Assembly (NCBI RefSeq): GCF_003206615.1 | Contig: NZ_PZJW01000006.1 | Coordinates: forward strand, 310,001-374,000 | Source of the DNA: Salinicola acroporae | GTDB lineage: Bacteria; Pseudomonadota; Gammaproteobacteria; Pseudomonadales; Halomonadaceae | Length of the DNA: 64,000 nucleotides | Direction of reading: 5' to 3' | Part shown: positions 8,020 to 19,237 of the stretch, piece by piece | How positions within the stretch are numbered: position 1 is the stretch's first letter | How the letters are laid out: every line of letters begins with the position of its first letter | The notes under the pieces: generated by a model | Told to the model about the DNA's origin: nothing | Databases searched by the model: none | The model's input: only the letters and a program-made list of their open reading frames with translations | Program-made: the position numbers and the translations under genes

Positions 8020-9930
8020 ATGCCTATTGTGACACTGCCCGACGGCAGTCAAAGAACGTTTGAAGAATCCATTACCGTGATGCAGCTGGCCGAATCCATC
8101 GGCCCGGGGCTGGCCAAGGCGTGCATCGCGGGAAAGATAGATGGCGTTGAGGTCGACGCGGCCGACGTCATCGACCGTGACGCCGAAGTGGCGATTCTGA
8201 CCGCCCGCGATGAAGAAGGGATCGAGATCATTCGTCACTCGTGCGCCCACCTGCTGGGGCATGCGGTCAAGCAGTTGTACCCGGACGCCAAAATGGCCAT
8301 TGGCCCGGTGATCGACGACGGCTTCTACTATGATATCGATTTTGAGGCCTCGCTCTCTTCCGAGGATCTGGAGGCCATCGAGGCTCGGATGAAGTCACTC
8401 ATCGAGCAGGAGTACGATGTCGTCCGGGAGTACGTTGATCGCTCTGAAGCACTGTCGGTGTTCGTGTCGAGAGACGAGCCTTACAAGCAGGAAATCGTCG
8501 AAGGTATTCCTGAGAACGAGACGATCCGTCTCTATCACCATCAGGAATACATTGACATGTGTCGCGGCCCCCACGTGCCGAACACTCGCCATCTCAAGGC
8601 GTTCAAGCTGACCAAGCTGGCCGGTGCCTATTGGCGCGGCGACGCGTCCAAGCGCATGTTGACCAGAATCTATGGTACGGCCTGGGGCGACAAGAAGGCG
8701 CTGAAGGCGTACCTGACGCGACTGGAAGAGGCCGAGAAGCGCGATCACCGCAAGCTGGCACGGCGTTTCGACTTCTTTCACATGCAGGAAGAAGCGCCTG
8801 GCATGGTCTTCTGGCACCCTCGCGGTTGGACGCTTTGGCAAGTCGTCGAGCAGTACATGCGAGGCGTCTACAAGCGTAGCGGGTACCAGGAGATCAAGTG
8901 TCCTCAGGTCATGGACGTGTCGCTGTGGAAGAAGTCCGGCCACTGGGACAACTACGCCGACAACATGTTCTTCACCGAGTCGGAAAAGCGCGAGTATGCG
9001 CTCAAACCGATGAACTGCCCGGGTCATGTCCAGGTCTTCAATTCGGGCTTGCGCAGCTACCGGGAGTTGCCGATTCGCTATGGTGAGTTCGGTGGCTGCC
9101 ATCGCAACGAGCCTTCGGGCGCCTTACACGGTATCATGCGGGTTCGGGCATTCACCCAGGACGATGGGCATGTCTTTTGTACCGAGGGGCAGATCGAGCC
9201 CGAGGTGACTGCCTTTCATCGCCAGGCGCTCGAGGTCTACGGTGATTTCGGCTTCGAGGATATCGCCGTCAAGATCGCGCTGCGGCCCGACAAGCGCCTC
9301 GGCAGTGACGAGACATGGGACCGCGCGGAGGATGCTCTTCGTGCAGCGCTGGGCAATTGCGACGTCGAGTGGCAGGAACTGCCCGGCGAGGGCGCATTCT
9401 ATGGCCCGAAGATCGAATACCACATGAAGGACTGCCTGGGGCGTGAGTGGCAGGTCGGAACCATGCAGGTCGACTTCATGATGCCGAGTCGCCTGGGAGC
9501 ACAGTACGTCGCCGAAGATGGCTCGCGTCAGGTGCCGGTCATGCTGCATCGTGCCATCGTGGGATCGATGGAGCGTTTTGTCGGTATCTTGATCGAACAT
9601 TATGCCGGGGCCTTGCCGTTGTGGCTCTCCCCGGTCCAGGCTGTGGTGCTCAACATCACGGATGCTCAGCGTGATTATGCCGAAAAACTCGCCAAACGCT
9701 TGCGTGAAGCGGGTTTCCGGGTCGAGTCGGACTTGAGGAATGAGAAGATCGGCTTTAAAATCCGCGAGCATACGCTGCAGAAGATTCCTTATCTGCTGGT
9801 TGTCGGCGATAAGGAAGTCGAATCGGGTGCCGTTGCAGTGCGTACTCGGTCCGGTGAGGATCTTGGGTCGCTATCGGTGGATGCGCTGTTGGCGCAGCTC
9901 CATCGAGACGACCAGCCGGACAGGCACTGA
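8020..9930 (+). CDS. thrS: Threonine--tRNA ligase
   Basis: A 636-residue class II synthetase charging tRNA-Thr in the cytosol. The TGS domain occupies residues 1-60. The editing domain carries HSCAHLLGH near residue 72 and CRGPH near 180, which remove misactivated serine. Zn2+-binding NCPGH is near 332 and class II motif 2 appears as [12 protein letters not shown]. The start at 8020 (MPIVTLPDG) has AAGGA at 8007-8011; an upstream in-frame ATG at 7963 would add 19 residues without family support and would lie upstream of the leader hairpin. It is the first gene of the thrS-infC-rpmI-rplT-pheST-ihfA cluster and is probably autoregulated through 7977-7997. Confidence 0.97.
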   Translation: MPIVTLPDGSQRTFEESITVMQLAESIGPGLAKACIAGKIDGVEVDAADVIDRDAEVAILTARDEEGIEIIRHSCAHLLGHAVKQLYPDAKMAIGPVIDDGFYYDIDFEASLSSEDLEAIEARMKSLIEQEYDVVREYVDRSEALSVFVSRDEPYKQEIVEGIPENETIRLYHHQEYIDMCRGPHVPNTRHLKAFKLTKLAGAYWRGDASKRMLTRIYGTAWGDKKALKAYLTRLEEAEKRDHRKLARRFDFFHMQEEAPGMVFWHPRGWTLWQVVEQYMRGVYKRSGYQEIKCPQVMDVSLWKKSGHWDNYADNMFFTESEKREYALKPMNCPGHVQVFNSGLRSYRELPIRYGEFGGCHRNEPSGALHGIMRVRAFTQDDGHVFCTEGQIEPEVTAFHRQALEVYGDFGFEDIAVKIALRPDKRLGSDETWDRAEDALRAALGNCDVEWQELPGEGAFYGPKIEYHMKDCLGREWQVGTMQVDFMMPSRLGAQYVAEDGSRQVPVMLHRAIVGSMERFVGILIEHYAGALPLWLSPVQAVVLNITDAQRDYAEKLAKRLREAGFRVESDLRNEKIGFKIREHTLQKIPYLLVVGDKEVESGAVAVRTRSGEDLGSLSVDALLAQLHRDDQPDRH

Positions 9931-9964
9931 GCAGCAACGTTAATCGCCAAACGGAGATCTAACG

Positions 9965-10504
9965 ATCAAGCGTAATAATCAGCGCGGGCGCCCTCAGGAA
10001 AAGCGCGCGCCCATCAATGACCGTATTCGTGCAGATGAAGTTCGCCTTATCGATGCCGAGGGCGAACAGGTGGGAGTCGTTCCCATGCAAGAGGCGCTGT
10101 CACGCGCCGAGGAAGCCGGAATGGATCTCGTTCAGATTTCCAACGCCGATCCCATCGTCTGTAAAATCATGGACTACGGCAAGTTCCTCTTCGAGCAGAA
10201 GAAACAGAAGTCTGCTCAGAAGAAGAAGACCAAACAGATCCAGGTCAAGGAAGTCAAATTCCGGCCTGGCACGGACGAGGGCGACTATCAGGTGAAGTTG
10301 AAGAACCTGATACGTTTCCTCGAAGGTGGCGACAAGGGCAAGGTCACTCTGCGTTTTCGGGGTCGTGAAATGGCACACCAGGACATCGGTCGTCGACTGA
10401 TGGAACGGATTGCCGCCGATCTTGAAGAGCTGGCCGCTGTCGAGTCCTTTCCCAAGATGGAAGGTCGGCAGATGATCATGATCCTTGCGCCCAAGAAGAA
10501 GTGA
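9965..10504 (+). CDS. infC: Translation initiation factor IF-3, with AUC start codon
   Basis: A 179-residue protein that binds the 30S subunit and rejects non-canonical start codons and initiator mismatches. The E. coli protein has 180 residues. Reading from ATC at 9965 gives (M)[19 protein letters not shown], the expected N-terminal domain. GGAG at 9953-9956 sits eight bases upstream. No ATG or GTG gives full length: a stop lies in frame at 9941-9943, and the first GTG at 10070 would delete 35 conserved residues. The ending [10 protein letters not shown] is typical. In E. coli infC starts with AUU, letting IF-3 repress its own translation; AUC would work the same way. Confidence 0.93.
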   Translation: MKRNNQRGRPQEKRAPINDRIRADEVRLIDAEGEQVGVVPMQEALSRAEEAGMDLVQISNADPIVCKIMDYGKFLFEQKKQKSAQKKKTKQIQVKEVKFRPGTDEGDYQVKLKNLIRFLEGGDKGKVTLRFRGREMAHQDIGRRLMERIAADLEELAAVESFPKMEGRQMIMILAPKKK

Positions 10505-10524
10505 TCCGTTGGCAAGTCGAACGG

Positions 10525-10552
10525 GGCGTGACGAGTGCGAACTCATCACGCC
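10525..10552 (+). promoter_or_regulatory. GNRA-capped hairpin upstream of rpmI (possible L20 control site)
   Basis: GGCGTGACGAGT pairs with ACTCATCACGCC, with one C-A mismatch, around a GCGA tetraloop, 42 bases before the rpmI ATG. There is no T-tract directly after it, so it is probably not a terminator. In E. coli L20 represses rpmI-rplT by binding structures in this part of the transcript; that role here is inferred from position alone. Confidence 0.4.
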
Positions 10553-10594
10553 TGGCCTCGGGTTTTCTCAATAAAACGGAGTGGAGTTTTTCCC

Positions 10595-10789
10595 ATGCCG
10601 AAAATCAAGAGCAACAGTGGCGCTGCCAAGCGCTTCAAGAAGACTGGCAACGGCTTCAAGCACAAGCAGTCTTTTCGTAGTCACATCCTGACCAAGAAGT
10701 CCACCAAGCGTAAGCGTCAGTTGCGTGGCATGAAGCAGGTACACGCTGCCGACAAGCAGCTCGTCACCCGCATGCTGCCCAACCTGTAA
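10595..10789 (+). CDS. rpmI: 50S ribosomal protein L35
   Basis: A 64-residue, strongly basic protein starting [18 protein letters not shown], the conserved L35 N-terminus, and containing [16 protein letters not shown]. Length matches the family (65 in E. coli). ACGGAG precedes the ATG by about ten bases. It is encoded between infC and rplT, as in other gammaproteobacteria, and is probably controlled together with L20. Confidence 0.97.
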   Translation: MPKIKSNSGAAKRFKKTGNGFKHKQSFRSHILTKKSTKRKRQLRGMKQVHAADKQLVTRMLPNL

Positions 10790-10825
10790 CACTTGGTCGT
10801 CAGTCTTTAACGTCAGGAGAGTACT

Positions 10826-11176
10826 ATGTCTCGCGTCAAGCGTGGTGTCGTCGCACGTCGTCGTCACAAGAAGATCATGAAGCAGGCCAAGGGCTATTAC
10901 GGTGCGCGCTCGCGCGTCTTCCGCGTAGCCAAGCAGGCCGTTATCAAAGCCGGCCAGTATGCGTATCGCGACCGCCGCCAGCGCAAGCGTCAATTCCGCG
11001 CTCTGTGGATTACGCGTATCAATGCGGCGGCTCGCGTCAATGGCATGTCCTACAGTCGTTTCGTCGCGGGTCTGAAGAAGGCCGGCATCGAGATCGACCG
11101 CAAGGTGCTAGCTGATCTGGCAGTTCACGAGAAAGCGACCTTTACGGCGCTCGTCGAGAAAGCCAAAGCTGCATAA
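10826..11176 (+). CDS. rplT: 50S ribosomal protein L20
   Basis: A 116-residue basic protein essential for early 50S assembly and, in enteric bacteria, repressor of its own operon. [20 protein letters not shown] and the central [17 protein letters not shown] are diagnostic. The ribosome site AGGAGAG is six to eight bases before ATG. A structured segment and a strong terminator-like hairpin follow before pheS. Confidence 0.97.
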   Translation: MSRVKRGVVARRRHKKIMKQAKGYYGARSRVFRVAKQAVIKAGQYAYRDRRQRKRQFRALWITRINAAARVNGMSYSRFVAGLKKAGIEIDRKVLADLAVHEKATFTALVEKAKAA

Positions 11177-11179
11177 GCG

Positions 11180-12345
<1,166 letters not shown>

Positions 12346-12373
12346 GTCCACCGCCCAGTCAAGGAGTGTCAAG

Positions 12374-14755
12374 ATGAAGTTTTCCGAAGCGTGGCTGCGC
12401 GAGTGGGCATCACCGGCGCTGGAGACGCGGGCCTTGGCCGATGCGATCACCATGGCGGGGCTCGAGGTCGACGCCATCGAGCCTGTCGCCGCAGCCTTTC
12501 ATGGCGTGGTGGTGGCAACGGTGATCGACAAGTCGCCGCACCCCGATGCCGACAAGCTCAACGTCTGTCAGGTCGATGACGGCTCGGGTGAGCCGGTGCA
12601 GGTGGTGTGCGGCGCCCCCAACGTGGATGTAGGGCAGCGAGTCCCGTTCGCCCGTGTGGGGGCGGTGCTGCCCGATGACTTCAAGATCAAGAAAGCCAAG
12701 CTGCGTGGTGTAGAATCTCGCGGCATGATCTGCTCGGCCTCCGAGCTTGGCTTGGAAGAGGGGCATTCGGAGGGGATTTACGTTCTGTCGCCGGACGCGC
12801 CCACCGGGCAGGATTTCCGAACTTGGCTGGGCCTCGACGACCACGCCATCGACGTTGACCTGACGCCCAATCGAGGTGACTGTCTCAGTCTGCGTGGAGT
12901 CGCACGCGAGGTGGGCAGTGTCACCGGTACCAAAGTCAGCGAGCCGACCGTCTCCACCGTCGTGGCCCGAAACAACGCCCAGTTCCCGGTCAGCGTGCGT
13001 GATGGCGAAGGGTGTCCCCGCTATCTCGGACGTGTCATTCGCGACGTCGATGTGAGCGCGAAGGCCCCGTTGTGGATGCGCGAACGCCTCCGGCGCAGTG
13101 GCATCCGCAGCATCGATCCGGCGGTCGATGTGACCAATTACGTCATGCTCGAGCTTGGCCAGCCCATGCACGCCTTTGACCTCGACTCGCTGGAGGGCGG
13201 CATCGAGGTTCGCCGCGCGGTTGTCGGCGAGCGCCTGACCTTGTTGGATGGGCAGGAAGTGACGCTGGACGACTCCACGCTGGTGATCGCTGATCGCAGC
13301 GGCCCGCTGGCGATCGCGGGGGTGATGGGTGGCGAGTCTTCCGGTGTCACGCCTCGGACACGCCATCTGTTTCTGGAGGCTGCCTTCTTTTCGCCCCTGG
13401 CCGTCGCCGGCAAGGCCCGGGATTTCGGGCTGCATACCGACGCCTCGCACCGTTTCGAAAGGGGGGTGGACCCCGATATCACCCGCACCGCGATGGAGCG
13501 GGCGACCGAGTTGCTGCTCTCGATCGTCGGCGGTGCCCCCGGGCCCATCACCGAGGTGAGAAATCCCGCAACCCTGCCACATCGGAGTAGCGTCGAGCTA
13601 CGCCGTGATCGCCTGACCTCGTGCCTGGGCGTACGTCTGGCGGACGAGGAGATTCAGCGCATCTTCCGCTCGCTCGGCATGACCAGTTCGGTGTCGGGGC
13701 AGACCTGGCATGTGCAGGTGCCGAGCTGGCGCTTCGATGTGTCGATCGAGGAGGATCTGATCGAGGAGTTGGCGCGCATCCATGGCTACAACCGGCTGCC
13801 CGCCACGCGACCCGAGGCCCGTCTGTGGCTGAAGGCCGACGACGAGGCGACCCAGCCGCTGAAGCGTCTCCGCCGTCATATGGTGTCCAGAGGCTACCAG
13901 GAAGCCGTGACATACAGCTTCGTGTCACCCGAGCTGCAGTCCCTGATCGTGCCGGAGGGTGTGTCTCCCGCGTTGGCGAATCCGATCTCCAGCGACATGT
14001 CGGTCATGCGTCACAGTCTGTTCCCGGGGTTGATCAAGGCGCTCACCCACAACCTCAATCGTCAGCAGCAGCGCGTCAGGCTATTCGAGACCGGGCTGGT
14101 GTTTCAGGGTGCGCTGGACGACCTGATCCAGACCCCGATGTTCGGAGGCTTGATCTGTGGGCCGCGCAGCGCGGAAGGGTGGTCCGTCAGTCGCGAGGGT
14201 GTCGACTTCTTCGATCTGAAAGGTGACCTCGAGAGCCTGATGGCCATGACTGGATGCATGGAGGAATGGACATTCGTCCCTGCGCCACATCCCGCTCTGC
14301 ATCCGGGGCGCTCTGCCCGTCTCGAGCGAGACGGTGTGCCGGTCGGGTGGCTGGGCGCGTTGCATCCGGATGTTCGCTCGCAGCTCGATATCAAGCCTGA
14401 CGTTTATGTGTTCGAGGTCGAGCAGGAAGCCCTGACGCGTGGCGTCATACCAAAGTTCACGCCGCTGTCGCGATATCCGGAAGTCCGCCGCGATCTGGCC
14501 TTCCTGGTGGATGAGGGGGTCGGCGTCACACCGCTGGTCGAAGCGATTCGGGCCCAGGCCGGCGAGTGGTTGACTCGCTGGCAGCTATTCGACGTTTACC
14601 AGGGTGCCGGTGTCGAAGAGGGCACCAAGAGCGTTGCCCTGGGCTTGACCTGGCAGCATCCTTCGCGCACTCTCAATGATGAGGAAATCAATCAGTTAAT
14701 CGCAGACGTGGTACAGGCGGCGCAAGCGCGCTTCGGTGCCAGGCTGCGGAGTTGA
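12374..14755 (+). CDS. pheT: Phenylalanine--tRNA ligase, beta subunit
   Basis: A 793-residue beta subunit (795 in E. coli) that edits mischarged Tyr-tRNA-Phe and anchors tRNA. An OB-fold tRNA-binding domain (about 40-150, with [16 protein letters not shown] and [14 protein letters not shown]), B3/B4 editing domain, B5 domain with a class II-like fold, and C-terminal ferredoxin-like anticodon-binding domain ([16 protein letters not shown]) are in the usual order. AAGGAG precedes the ATG. It ends 28 bases before ihfA, a conserved arrangement. Confidence 0.96.
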   Translation: MKFSEAWLREWASPALETRALADAITMAGLEVDAIEPVAAAFHGVVVATVIDKSPHPDADKLNVCQVDDGSGEPVQVVCGAPNVDVGQRVPFARVGAVLPDDFKIKKAKLRGVESRGMICSASELGLEEGHSEGIYVLSPDAPTGQDFRTWLGLDDHAIDVDLTPNRGDCLSLRGVAREVGSVTGTKVSEPTVSTVVARNNAQFPVSVRDGEGCPRYLGRVIRDVDVSAKAPLWMRERLRRSGIRSIDPAVDVTNYVMLELGQPMHAFDLDSLEGGIEVRRAVVGERLTLLDGQEVTLDDSTLVIADRSGPLAIAGVMGGESSGVTPRTRHLFLEAAFFSPLAVAGKARDFGLHTDASHRFERGVDPDITRTAMERATELLLSIVGGAPGPITEVRNPATLPHRSSVELRRDRLTSCLGVRLADEEIQRIFRSLGMTSSVSGQTWHVQVPSWRFDVSIEEDLIEELARIHGYNRLPATRPEARLWLKADDEATQPLKRLRRHMVSRGYQEAVTYSFVSPELQSLIVPEGVSPALANPISSDMSVMRHSLFPGLIKALTHNLNRQQQRVRLFETGLVFQGALDDLIQTPMFGGLICGPRSAEGWSVSREGVDFFDLKGDLESLMAMTGCMEEWTFVPAPHPALHPGRSARLERDGVPVGWLGALHPDVRSQLDIKPDVYVFEVEQEALTRGVIPKFTPLSRYPEVRRDLAFLVDEGVGVTPLVEAIRAQAGEWLTRWQLFDVYQGAGVEEGTKSVALGLTWQHPSRTLNDEEINQLIADVVQAAQARFGARLRS

Positions 14756-14783
14756 TCTGTCATCCTGCGCGAAGGGAGCGATC

Positions 14784-15092
14784 ATGGGAGCGCTGACGAA
14801 AGCTGAGCTTGCGGAGCATCTTCACACCGAACTTGGCTTCTCCAAGCGAGAGGCCAAGTACATGGTAGAGACGTTCTTCGAGGAAATTCGCGGATGTCTG
14901 CGCGAGAATGAACAGGTCAAGCTCTCCGGGTTCGGCAATTTCGACCTGAGAGACAAGCGGGAGCGGCCTGGACGCAATCCCAAGACCGGCGAGGAGATCC
15001 CCATTTCCGCCCGGCGAGTCGTAACTTTCCGTCCCGGCCAGAAGCTCAAGGCTCGAGTCGAAAGCTTCGACGGTGAGTTGCAGGAAGAGTAA
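14784..15092 (+). CDS. ihfA: Integration host factor subunit alpha
   Basis: A 102-residue HU/IHF-family protein that forms a heterodimer with IhfB and bends DNA sharply at specific sites. [34 protein letters not shown] and the [16 protein letters not shown] end match IhfA. The intercalating proline-containing arm ([14 protein letters not shown]) is intact. The start at 14784 has GAAGGGAG upstream; the ATG at 14736 lies inside pheT and is not supported. Position after pheT is typical of gammaproteobacteria. Confidence 0.95.
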   Translation: MGALTKAELAEHLHTELGFSKREAKYMVETFFEEIRGCLRENEQVKLSGFGNFDLRDKRERPGRNPKTGEEIPISARRVVTFRPGQKLKARVESFDGELQEE

Positions 15093-15103
15093 GCCGCCGG
15101 GCT

Positions 15104-15131
15104 GGTCCCAAGGATGTGGTCCCAAGGATGT
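15104..15131 (+). repeat. Tandem 14-bp direct repeat (x2)
   Basis: GGTCCCAAGGATGT occurs twice back to back, between the ihfA stop and the following terminator. It is probably a slippage duplication; no function is apparent. Confidence 0.85.
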
Positions 15132-15174
15132 CGCGATCGCCTGCCAGCAGCATACTGGCGGGCGATCGCGTTTT
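15132..15174 (+). terminator. Intrinsic terminator of the thrS-ihfA cluster
   Basis: CGCGATCGCC pairs with GGCGATCGCG and the stem extends inward (TGCCAG/CTGGCG). T4 follows, then CATTTC. It lies 40 bases after ihfA. Confidence 0.85.
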
Positions 15175-15246
15175 CATTTCCGGCGCGTGAGCCCCGCTGT
15201 CGGTGTGTGCTAAGCTCCCGCGCAAATCAACTGTCGACTGAGTGTT

Positions 15247-15708
15247 ATGTCCAAGCTGAAGATTTTTGTCGGTACCGTCTACGGTGGTGCGCTTGATGTC
15301 GCCGAGCAGGTTTCTCCCTTGTTCGAACAGTCCGGCTACGGCGTCATTATCGTCGAGCAGCCCTCGCTGGGAGCGTTGACCGATGATATGCCCGACCTGG
15401 CACTGTTCTGTGTCTCGACCACGGGGAGTGGTGACTTTCCCGGCGATTTCGTGCCATTCGTCCGTGAGCTGAAGACCCGGTCGCCGAGTCTCGCGGCCCT
15501 GCGATATGGTCTGATCGCTCTGGGCGACAGCTCTTATGGCGATACGTTCTGCGGCTCCGGCCGGGCACTCGACGAGATGCTTGCCGATCTGGGAGGGAAG
15601 CGACTGGGAGAGCGTCTCGAGATCGATGCCATGGAGACATTCATGGCGGATGATGCCGCGCTACCGTGGGTGGAGGAGTGGCTGGCATCGCAGGGGTTGA
15701 AGGGGTGA
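15247..15708 (+). CDS. Flavodoxin-domain protein (MioC/YqcA-like)
   Basis: A 153-residue flavodoxin-fold protein predicted to bind FMN. The phosphate-binding loop is FVGTVYGGALDVAEQ at residues 7-21, the second loop VSTTGSGDFPGDF near 56-68, and the isoalloxazine-contacting region LGDSSYGDTFCGSG near 96-109. Short-chain flavodoxins of this kind (MioC, YqcA) donate electrons in biotin synthesis and other pathways. The partner here is not evident. The stop overlaps the GTG start of the next gene, so the two are coupled. Confidence 0.82.
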   Translation: MSKLKIFVGTVYGGALDVAEQVSPLFEQSGYGVIIVEQPSLGALTDDMPDLALFCVSTTGSGDFPGDFVPFVRELKTRSPSLAALRYGLIALGDSSYGDTFCGSGRALDEMLADLGGKRLGERLEIDAMETFMADDAALPWVEEWLASQGLKG

Positions 15709-16091
15709 CGGTACAGGGGCCGGCGGCGTCGCGGGCACTGACCGCCACGCGCTGGAGCACGCTGCTCGGATTGTGGGTGGTGATGCTGGTCTCTCTGCCA
15801 CGCTACTGGCTACTCCATGACACGACGCGGCTATCGCTACTGGCCATCCTGGCTGCCGTGGTCACCGTCGCGTTGATAGCGTTGTGGTGTCTAATGGCCG
15901 TCGCCGAGCGTCAACGCTGCCGCGGTGCCGTAGGGCACCTGCTCGTCTGTCTCGCGATCGGTGGGTTGCTGATCTCCGCCTGGCACTGGGTCGACGTGGC
16001 GGTCGATTATTGGGCCGTGGTGGTCTCGCAGGGAGCGGCCCTGGGGCTGCTGATACACGTCGTGTTGCGTCTCTGGCGACGACGGCGCTGA
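15705..16091 (+). CDS. Small four-helix membrane protein of unknown function
   Basis: A 128-residue hydrophobic protein with about four membrane segments and an Arg-rich C-terminus (RLWRRRR). The preferred start is GTG at 15705, which overlaps the flavodoxin stop (GTGA); an ATG at 15666 lies inside the flavodoxin gene. I do not recognise the family. Coupling to the flavodoxin gene suggests a shared process, perhaps membrane redox chemistry, but no heme or Fe-S ligand pattern is visible. Confidence 0.6.
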   Translation: MTVQGPAASRALTATRWSTLLGLWVVMLVSLPRYWLLHDTTRLSLLAILAAVVTVALIALWCLMAVAERQRCRGAVGHLLVCLAIGGLLISAWHWVDVAVDYWAVVVSQGAALGLLIHVVLRLWRRRR

Positions 16092-16261
16092 ACCCGGTCG
16101 GGCCCTGCCTGTTTTTTCTCGTCCTTTAGGACTGGAGCTCGCCACCGTGTCCGGCACGCCATCCGGCGATCGTCGCTGCACCGAGAACCGGAGAGGGGGC
16201 CGTCAGGGTTCTCTCTTTCCCGGCGATTTCCGATTCGATAGCGTTTCCACTCGATAAGAAC

Positions 16262-16297
16262 CCGGGTCACGATCAGTCAGGCCTGATCGTGACCCGG
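16262..16297 (-). terminator. Hairpin downstream of ppnN
   Basis: A perfect 15-bp stem (left arm 16262-16276, right arm 16283-16297, including GGTCACGATCAG) with a six-base loop, 23 bases beyond the ppnN stop. In the minus direction it is followed by TTCTT, a weak T-tract. Confidence 0.7.
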
Positions 16298-16319
16298 TCC
16301 AGGACGGTAGCAGTCGACG

Positions 16320-17693
16320 CTAGCCCAGGGTGTAGCAGGGCACGTACTCGCTGCCGGGCAGCTTCATGCGGCCCTGGGCGACAAACGATGTCAACAGCGC
16401 ATCCAGGCGGGCCATCAGCTCGGGCTCGGCGTGCAGGCGGAAGGGGCCGCGAGCGGCAATGGCGCGTACGCCCGGCTCCTTGACGTTGCCGGCCACGATA
16501 CCCGAGAACGCCCGGCGCAGGTTGGCGGCGAGTTCGTGGTTCGGCTGATCGTGATGCAGGGCCAGCGCCGCCATGGCTTCGTGAGTCGGCTCGAAGGGCT
16601 GCTGGAACCCGCGTTCGATATTGAGCCGCCAGTTGAAGTAGAAGGCGTCGTTCTGCTCGCGTCGGAACTCCGCCACCTTCTGGATGCCGTCGCGCATCAG
16701 GCGGGAGACGGTGATTGGGTCGTCCACGACGATACGGTAGTGACGGCGGACCGACTCGCCGAGCGTATAGCACAGGAATTCGTCGATACGCTGGAAATAG
16801 TCCCGGGCACTTTCCGGGCCGGTGAAAATGACCGGGAAGGGAATGTCGCGGTTGTCGGGGTGCATCAGGATCCCGAGCAGATACAGAATCTCTTCCGCCG
16901 TCCCCACGCCACCGGGGAAGACCACGATGCCGTGCCCGATACGCACGAACGCTTCCAGACGTTTTTCGATGTCCGGCATGATCACCAGTTCGTTGACGAT
17001 CGGATTGGGAGACTCGGCGGCGATGATGCCGGGCTCGGAAATCCCAAGATACCGACTGCCATGGCGCCGCTGTTTGGCGTGGGCGAGATTGGCGCCCTTC
17101 ATGGGGCCTTTCATGGCCCCGGGACCGCACCCGGTGCAGATGTCCAGCCCGCGCAGCCCCATGTGATATCCCACACCCTTGGTGTAGTCGTACTCTTCGC
17201 GGGTGATCGAGTGCCCGCCCCAGCAGACCACCATGCTTGGCTCATGCGCCGTGCGCAGGGTGCTGGCGTTGCGCAGGATGTGGAAAACCGCGTTGGTGGC
17301 TCCCTCGTTGGTCTCCAGGTCGAACTTGGGGTTGTTCTGTATCTCGTTGTAGACGTAGACGATGTCACGCAACACGGCGGACAACTGCTCGCGTACGCCG
17401 CGGATCATGCGGCCGTCGACGAAAGCGCAGGCGGGGGCATTGGAGAGTTTGAGTCGGATGCCGCGATCCTGCTGGAGGACTTCGATGTCGAAGTCCTTGT
17501 AGGCCTCCATCACCGCCAGACCATCGTCGGTGGGGGTGTCGCAATTCAATATGGCCAGCGCGCAACGGCGCACCAGATCGTGAAGGCCACTGGTCGAGGT
17601 GTCCCTGAGTCGATTGACTTCGGACTGAGAGAGCACCTCGAGGCTGCCCTCGGGGGAGACGATGGTCGATAGCGTCTCAGGCATGGACGGCAT
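16320..17693 (-). CDS. ppnN: Pyrimidine/purine-5'-nucleotide nucleosidase PpnN
   Basis: A 457-residue member of the LOG/lysine-decarboxylase-like fold family (YgdH). It cleaves nucleoside 5'-monophosphates to ribose 5-phosphate plus base and in E. coli is stimulated by (p)ppGpp. The signature PGGVGTAEE lies near residue 258, with GCGPGAMKGPMKGA near 190 as the second phosphate-binding element. Long N- and C-terminal extensions separate it from short LOG cytokinin-type enzymes, and total length matches E. coli YgdH (454). A hairpin at 16262-16297 follows. The YfcL-like gene is just upstream and may be cotranscribed. Confidence 0.93.
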   Translation of the reverse strand: MPSMPETLSTIVSPEGSLEVLSQSEVNRLRDTSTSGLHDLVRRCALAILNCDTPTDDGLAVMEAYKDFDIEVLQQDRGIRLKLSNAPACAFVDGRMIRGVREQLSAVLRDIVYVYNEIQNNPKFDLETNEGATNAVFHILRNASTLRTAHEPSMVVCWGGHSITREEYDYTKGVGYHMGLRGLDICTGCGPGAMKGPMKGANLAHAKQRRHGSRYLGISEPGIIAAESPNPIVNELVIMPDIEKRLEAFVRIGHGIVVFPGGVGTAEEILYLLGILMHPDNRDIPFPVIFTGPESARDYFQRIDEFLCYTLGESVRRHYRIVVDDPITVSRLMRDGIQKVAEFRREQNDAFYFNWRLNIERGFQQPFEPTHEAMAALALHHDQPNHELAANLRRAFSGIVAGNVKEPGVRAIAARGPFRLHAEPELMARLDALLTSFVAQGRMKLPGSEYVPCYTLG

Positions 17694-17717
17694 CCTCGTG
17701 CAAATAGGTTCGGTGAT

Positions 17718-18005
17718 TCAGTGCTCGGCCCGCGCGGCGGCGGTTTGCCAGAGTCCCGCGATCTGCTCGCGATCGGCTTCGCTCATATTGTCCTGTGCGA
17801 AAGTGCTCTCGAGCCATTGCCAGTAGGTAGCGTCGAAGTCTTCCGCTTCGACATCGGCGGGATCGTATTCGGCCATTTCCTGCACCAGGCCAATCTGGGG
17901 GATCATGTAGCCGAGCGCAAAAAGCTCGCTGTCATCGGCGCGTTGTTCCATCGCGAGAAGCGTTTGTTGCACGGCCTTGGCGCGCTGCGCAAAGGGATCA
18001 GACAT
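17718..18005 (-). CDS. YfcL family protein
   Basis: A 95-residue acidic protein. The pattern ADDSELFALGYMIPQIGLV matches the YfcL family, whose function is unknown. The start at 18005 (MSDPFAQRAK) is favoured; an ATG 14 codons upstream adds residues with no family similarity. It is 24 bases upstream of ppnN in the same direction. Confidence 0.72.
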   Translation of the reverse strand: MSDPFAQRAKAVQQTLLAMEQRADDSELFALGYMIPQIGLVQEMAEYDPADVEAEDFDATYWQWLESTFAQDNMSEADREQIAGLWQTAAARAEH

Positions 18006-18316
18006 AGCGTTTTTCAATCCTGAGTGAGAGCCCGCCAATGCTAACATAGGCGCTAGTACCTATCGCAGTGACGCGGGAGGACAGATCCTGGCCGTTGTGG
18101 CGTCGCTCGGGTTCGGCGGTGTGTCGAGGCCGGGAATCGAGGAGCAGGGCCAGGGCCCGGCCGGGCTTTTATCAGACGTGACGGTGCGAGTCCGGGCATA
18201 AATTGTTATGATTGGAAAGTCCACAGGCGACAACGAGGCGTTATCGACTCTCGGCAGATCCAGGCCATCGAATCGAAGCGCTTTAATTGCGTACAGCGTG
18301 AGTGATCCGCGTTTCC
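18006..18316. other. Divergent intergenic region, YfcL-like / LysR
   Basis: A 311-bp gap between divergently transcribed genes. TATGAT at 18207-18212 may be a -10 box for the LysR gene but lacks a clear -35. LysR regulators usually bind such gaps with a T-N11-A site; none stood out. No RNA gene or ORF is supported. Confidence 0.35.
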
Positions 18317-19237
18317 ATGTTCAACGCCCAGTATTTCCGCACCTACATGATGCTCGTCGAGACGGGTAGCTTTACCCAGACCGCGGGCAAGCTGGATATG
18401 ACGCAGCCGGGCGTCAGCCAGCACGTGCGCAAGCTCGAGGAGTATCTCGGCCGCTCGCTGCTCAATCGGCATGGCCGCCGCTTCTCGTTGACCGACGCGG
18501 GGCGCCGGGCCTACGACTATGCGGTGAAGCTCTTCGCCGAACATGAGCATTTTCGTCATTCACTGGATGACGATTCACCGGACAGCGGCGAATGTCGCAT
18601 TGCCTCGCCCGGTAGTGTCGGCCTGATGTTCTATCCCTTCCTGCTGGGATATCAGCAGATGCACCCGGGGCTGACGGTCAACTACAGTTTCGCGTTCAAC
18701 CACGAGATTGCCCAGGATGTGGTGGCAGGCCGTTACGATGTCGGTATCGTGACCGAGATCAGCAAGCATCCCGACTTGAGTTACGAGGCATGGCACCAGG
18801 AGCCCCTGTGTCTGGTGGTACCGGCCGATTTCGCCGGCACCAGTCTCGGTGAACTGCTCGCGCTGGGGTTCGTCAACTACAACGACGGCAATACCAACGC
18901 GAGCCTTCTGCTGAAGAGCAACTTCGGTAGCGAGTTTCGCAGCATGAGCCATTTCCCGCGCCAGGGCTTCACCAATGAAGTGGGGCAGGTTCTGGATGCG
19001 GTGGCCAGGGGGCTGGGTTTCACGGTCGTGTCGCGCCCGGTGCTGGAAACCTCGCCATGGCAGCGCCAGGTCAAGGAGGTCTCGTTATCGAAACCGGTCC
19101 ATGAGACATTGCACCTGGTATCGCGAACCGATGTCGAATTGCCCAAGCGTTACCGCCAGTTGCTCGAGTCCTTTCGCCAGCAGCGGCTCAACTCGCTGTA
19201 TGGCTATAGTGAACTGCCCGCCATGGAACCCAGCTAG
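18317..19237 (+). CDS. LysR-family transcriptional regulator
   Basis: A 306-residue regulator. The N-terminal winged helix-turn-helix spans about residues 4-62 (YFRTYMMLVETGSFTQTAGK, then MTQPGVSQHVRKLEEYLG). The C-terminal periplasmic-binding-like domain starts near 90. The start at ATG 18317 puts the helix-turn-helix at the usual distance; an upstream GTG at 18302 is possible. It diverges from the YfcL-ppnN unit, which could be its target. No ligand can be predicted; a gene for a defined pathway is absent next door. Confidence 0.88.
   Translation: MFNAQYFRTYMMLVETGSFTQTAGKLDMTQPGVSQHVRKLEEYLGRSLLNRHGRRFSLTDAGRRAYDYAVKLFAEHEHFRHSLDDDSPDSGECRIASPGSVGLMFYPFLLGYQQMHPGLTVNYSFAFNHEIAQDVVAGRYDVGIVTEISKHPDLSYEAWHQEPLCLVVPADFAGTSLGELLALGFVNYNDGNTNASLLLKSNFGSEFRSMSHFPRQGFTNEVGQVLDAVARGLGFTVVSRPVLETSPWQRQVKEVSLSKPVHETLHLVSRTDVELPKRYRQLLESFRQQRLNSLYGYSELPAMEPS

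Noticed and set aside
10070-10504. GTG start for infC
   Set aside because: It removes 35 conserved N-terminal residues, and there is no ribosome site before it; ATC at 9965 has GGAG at ideal distance.
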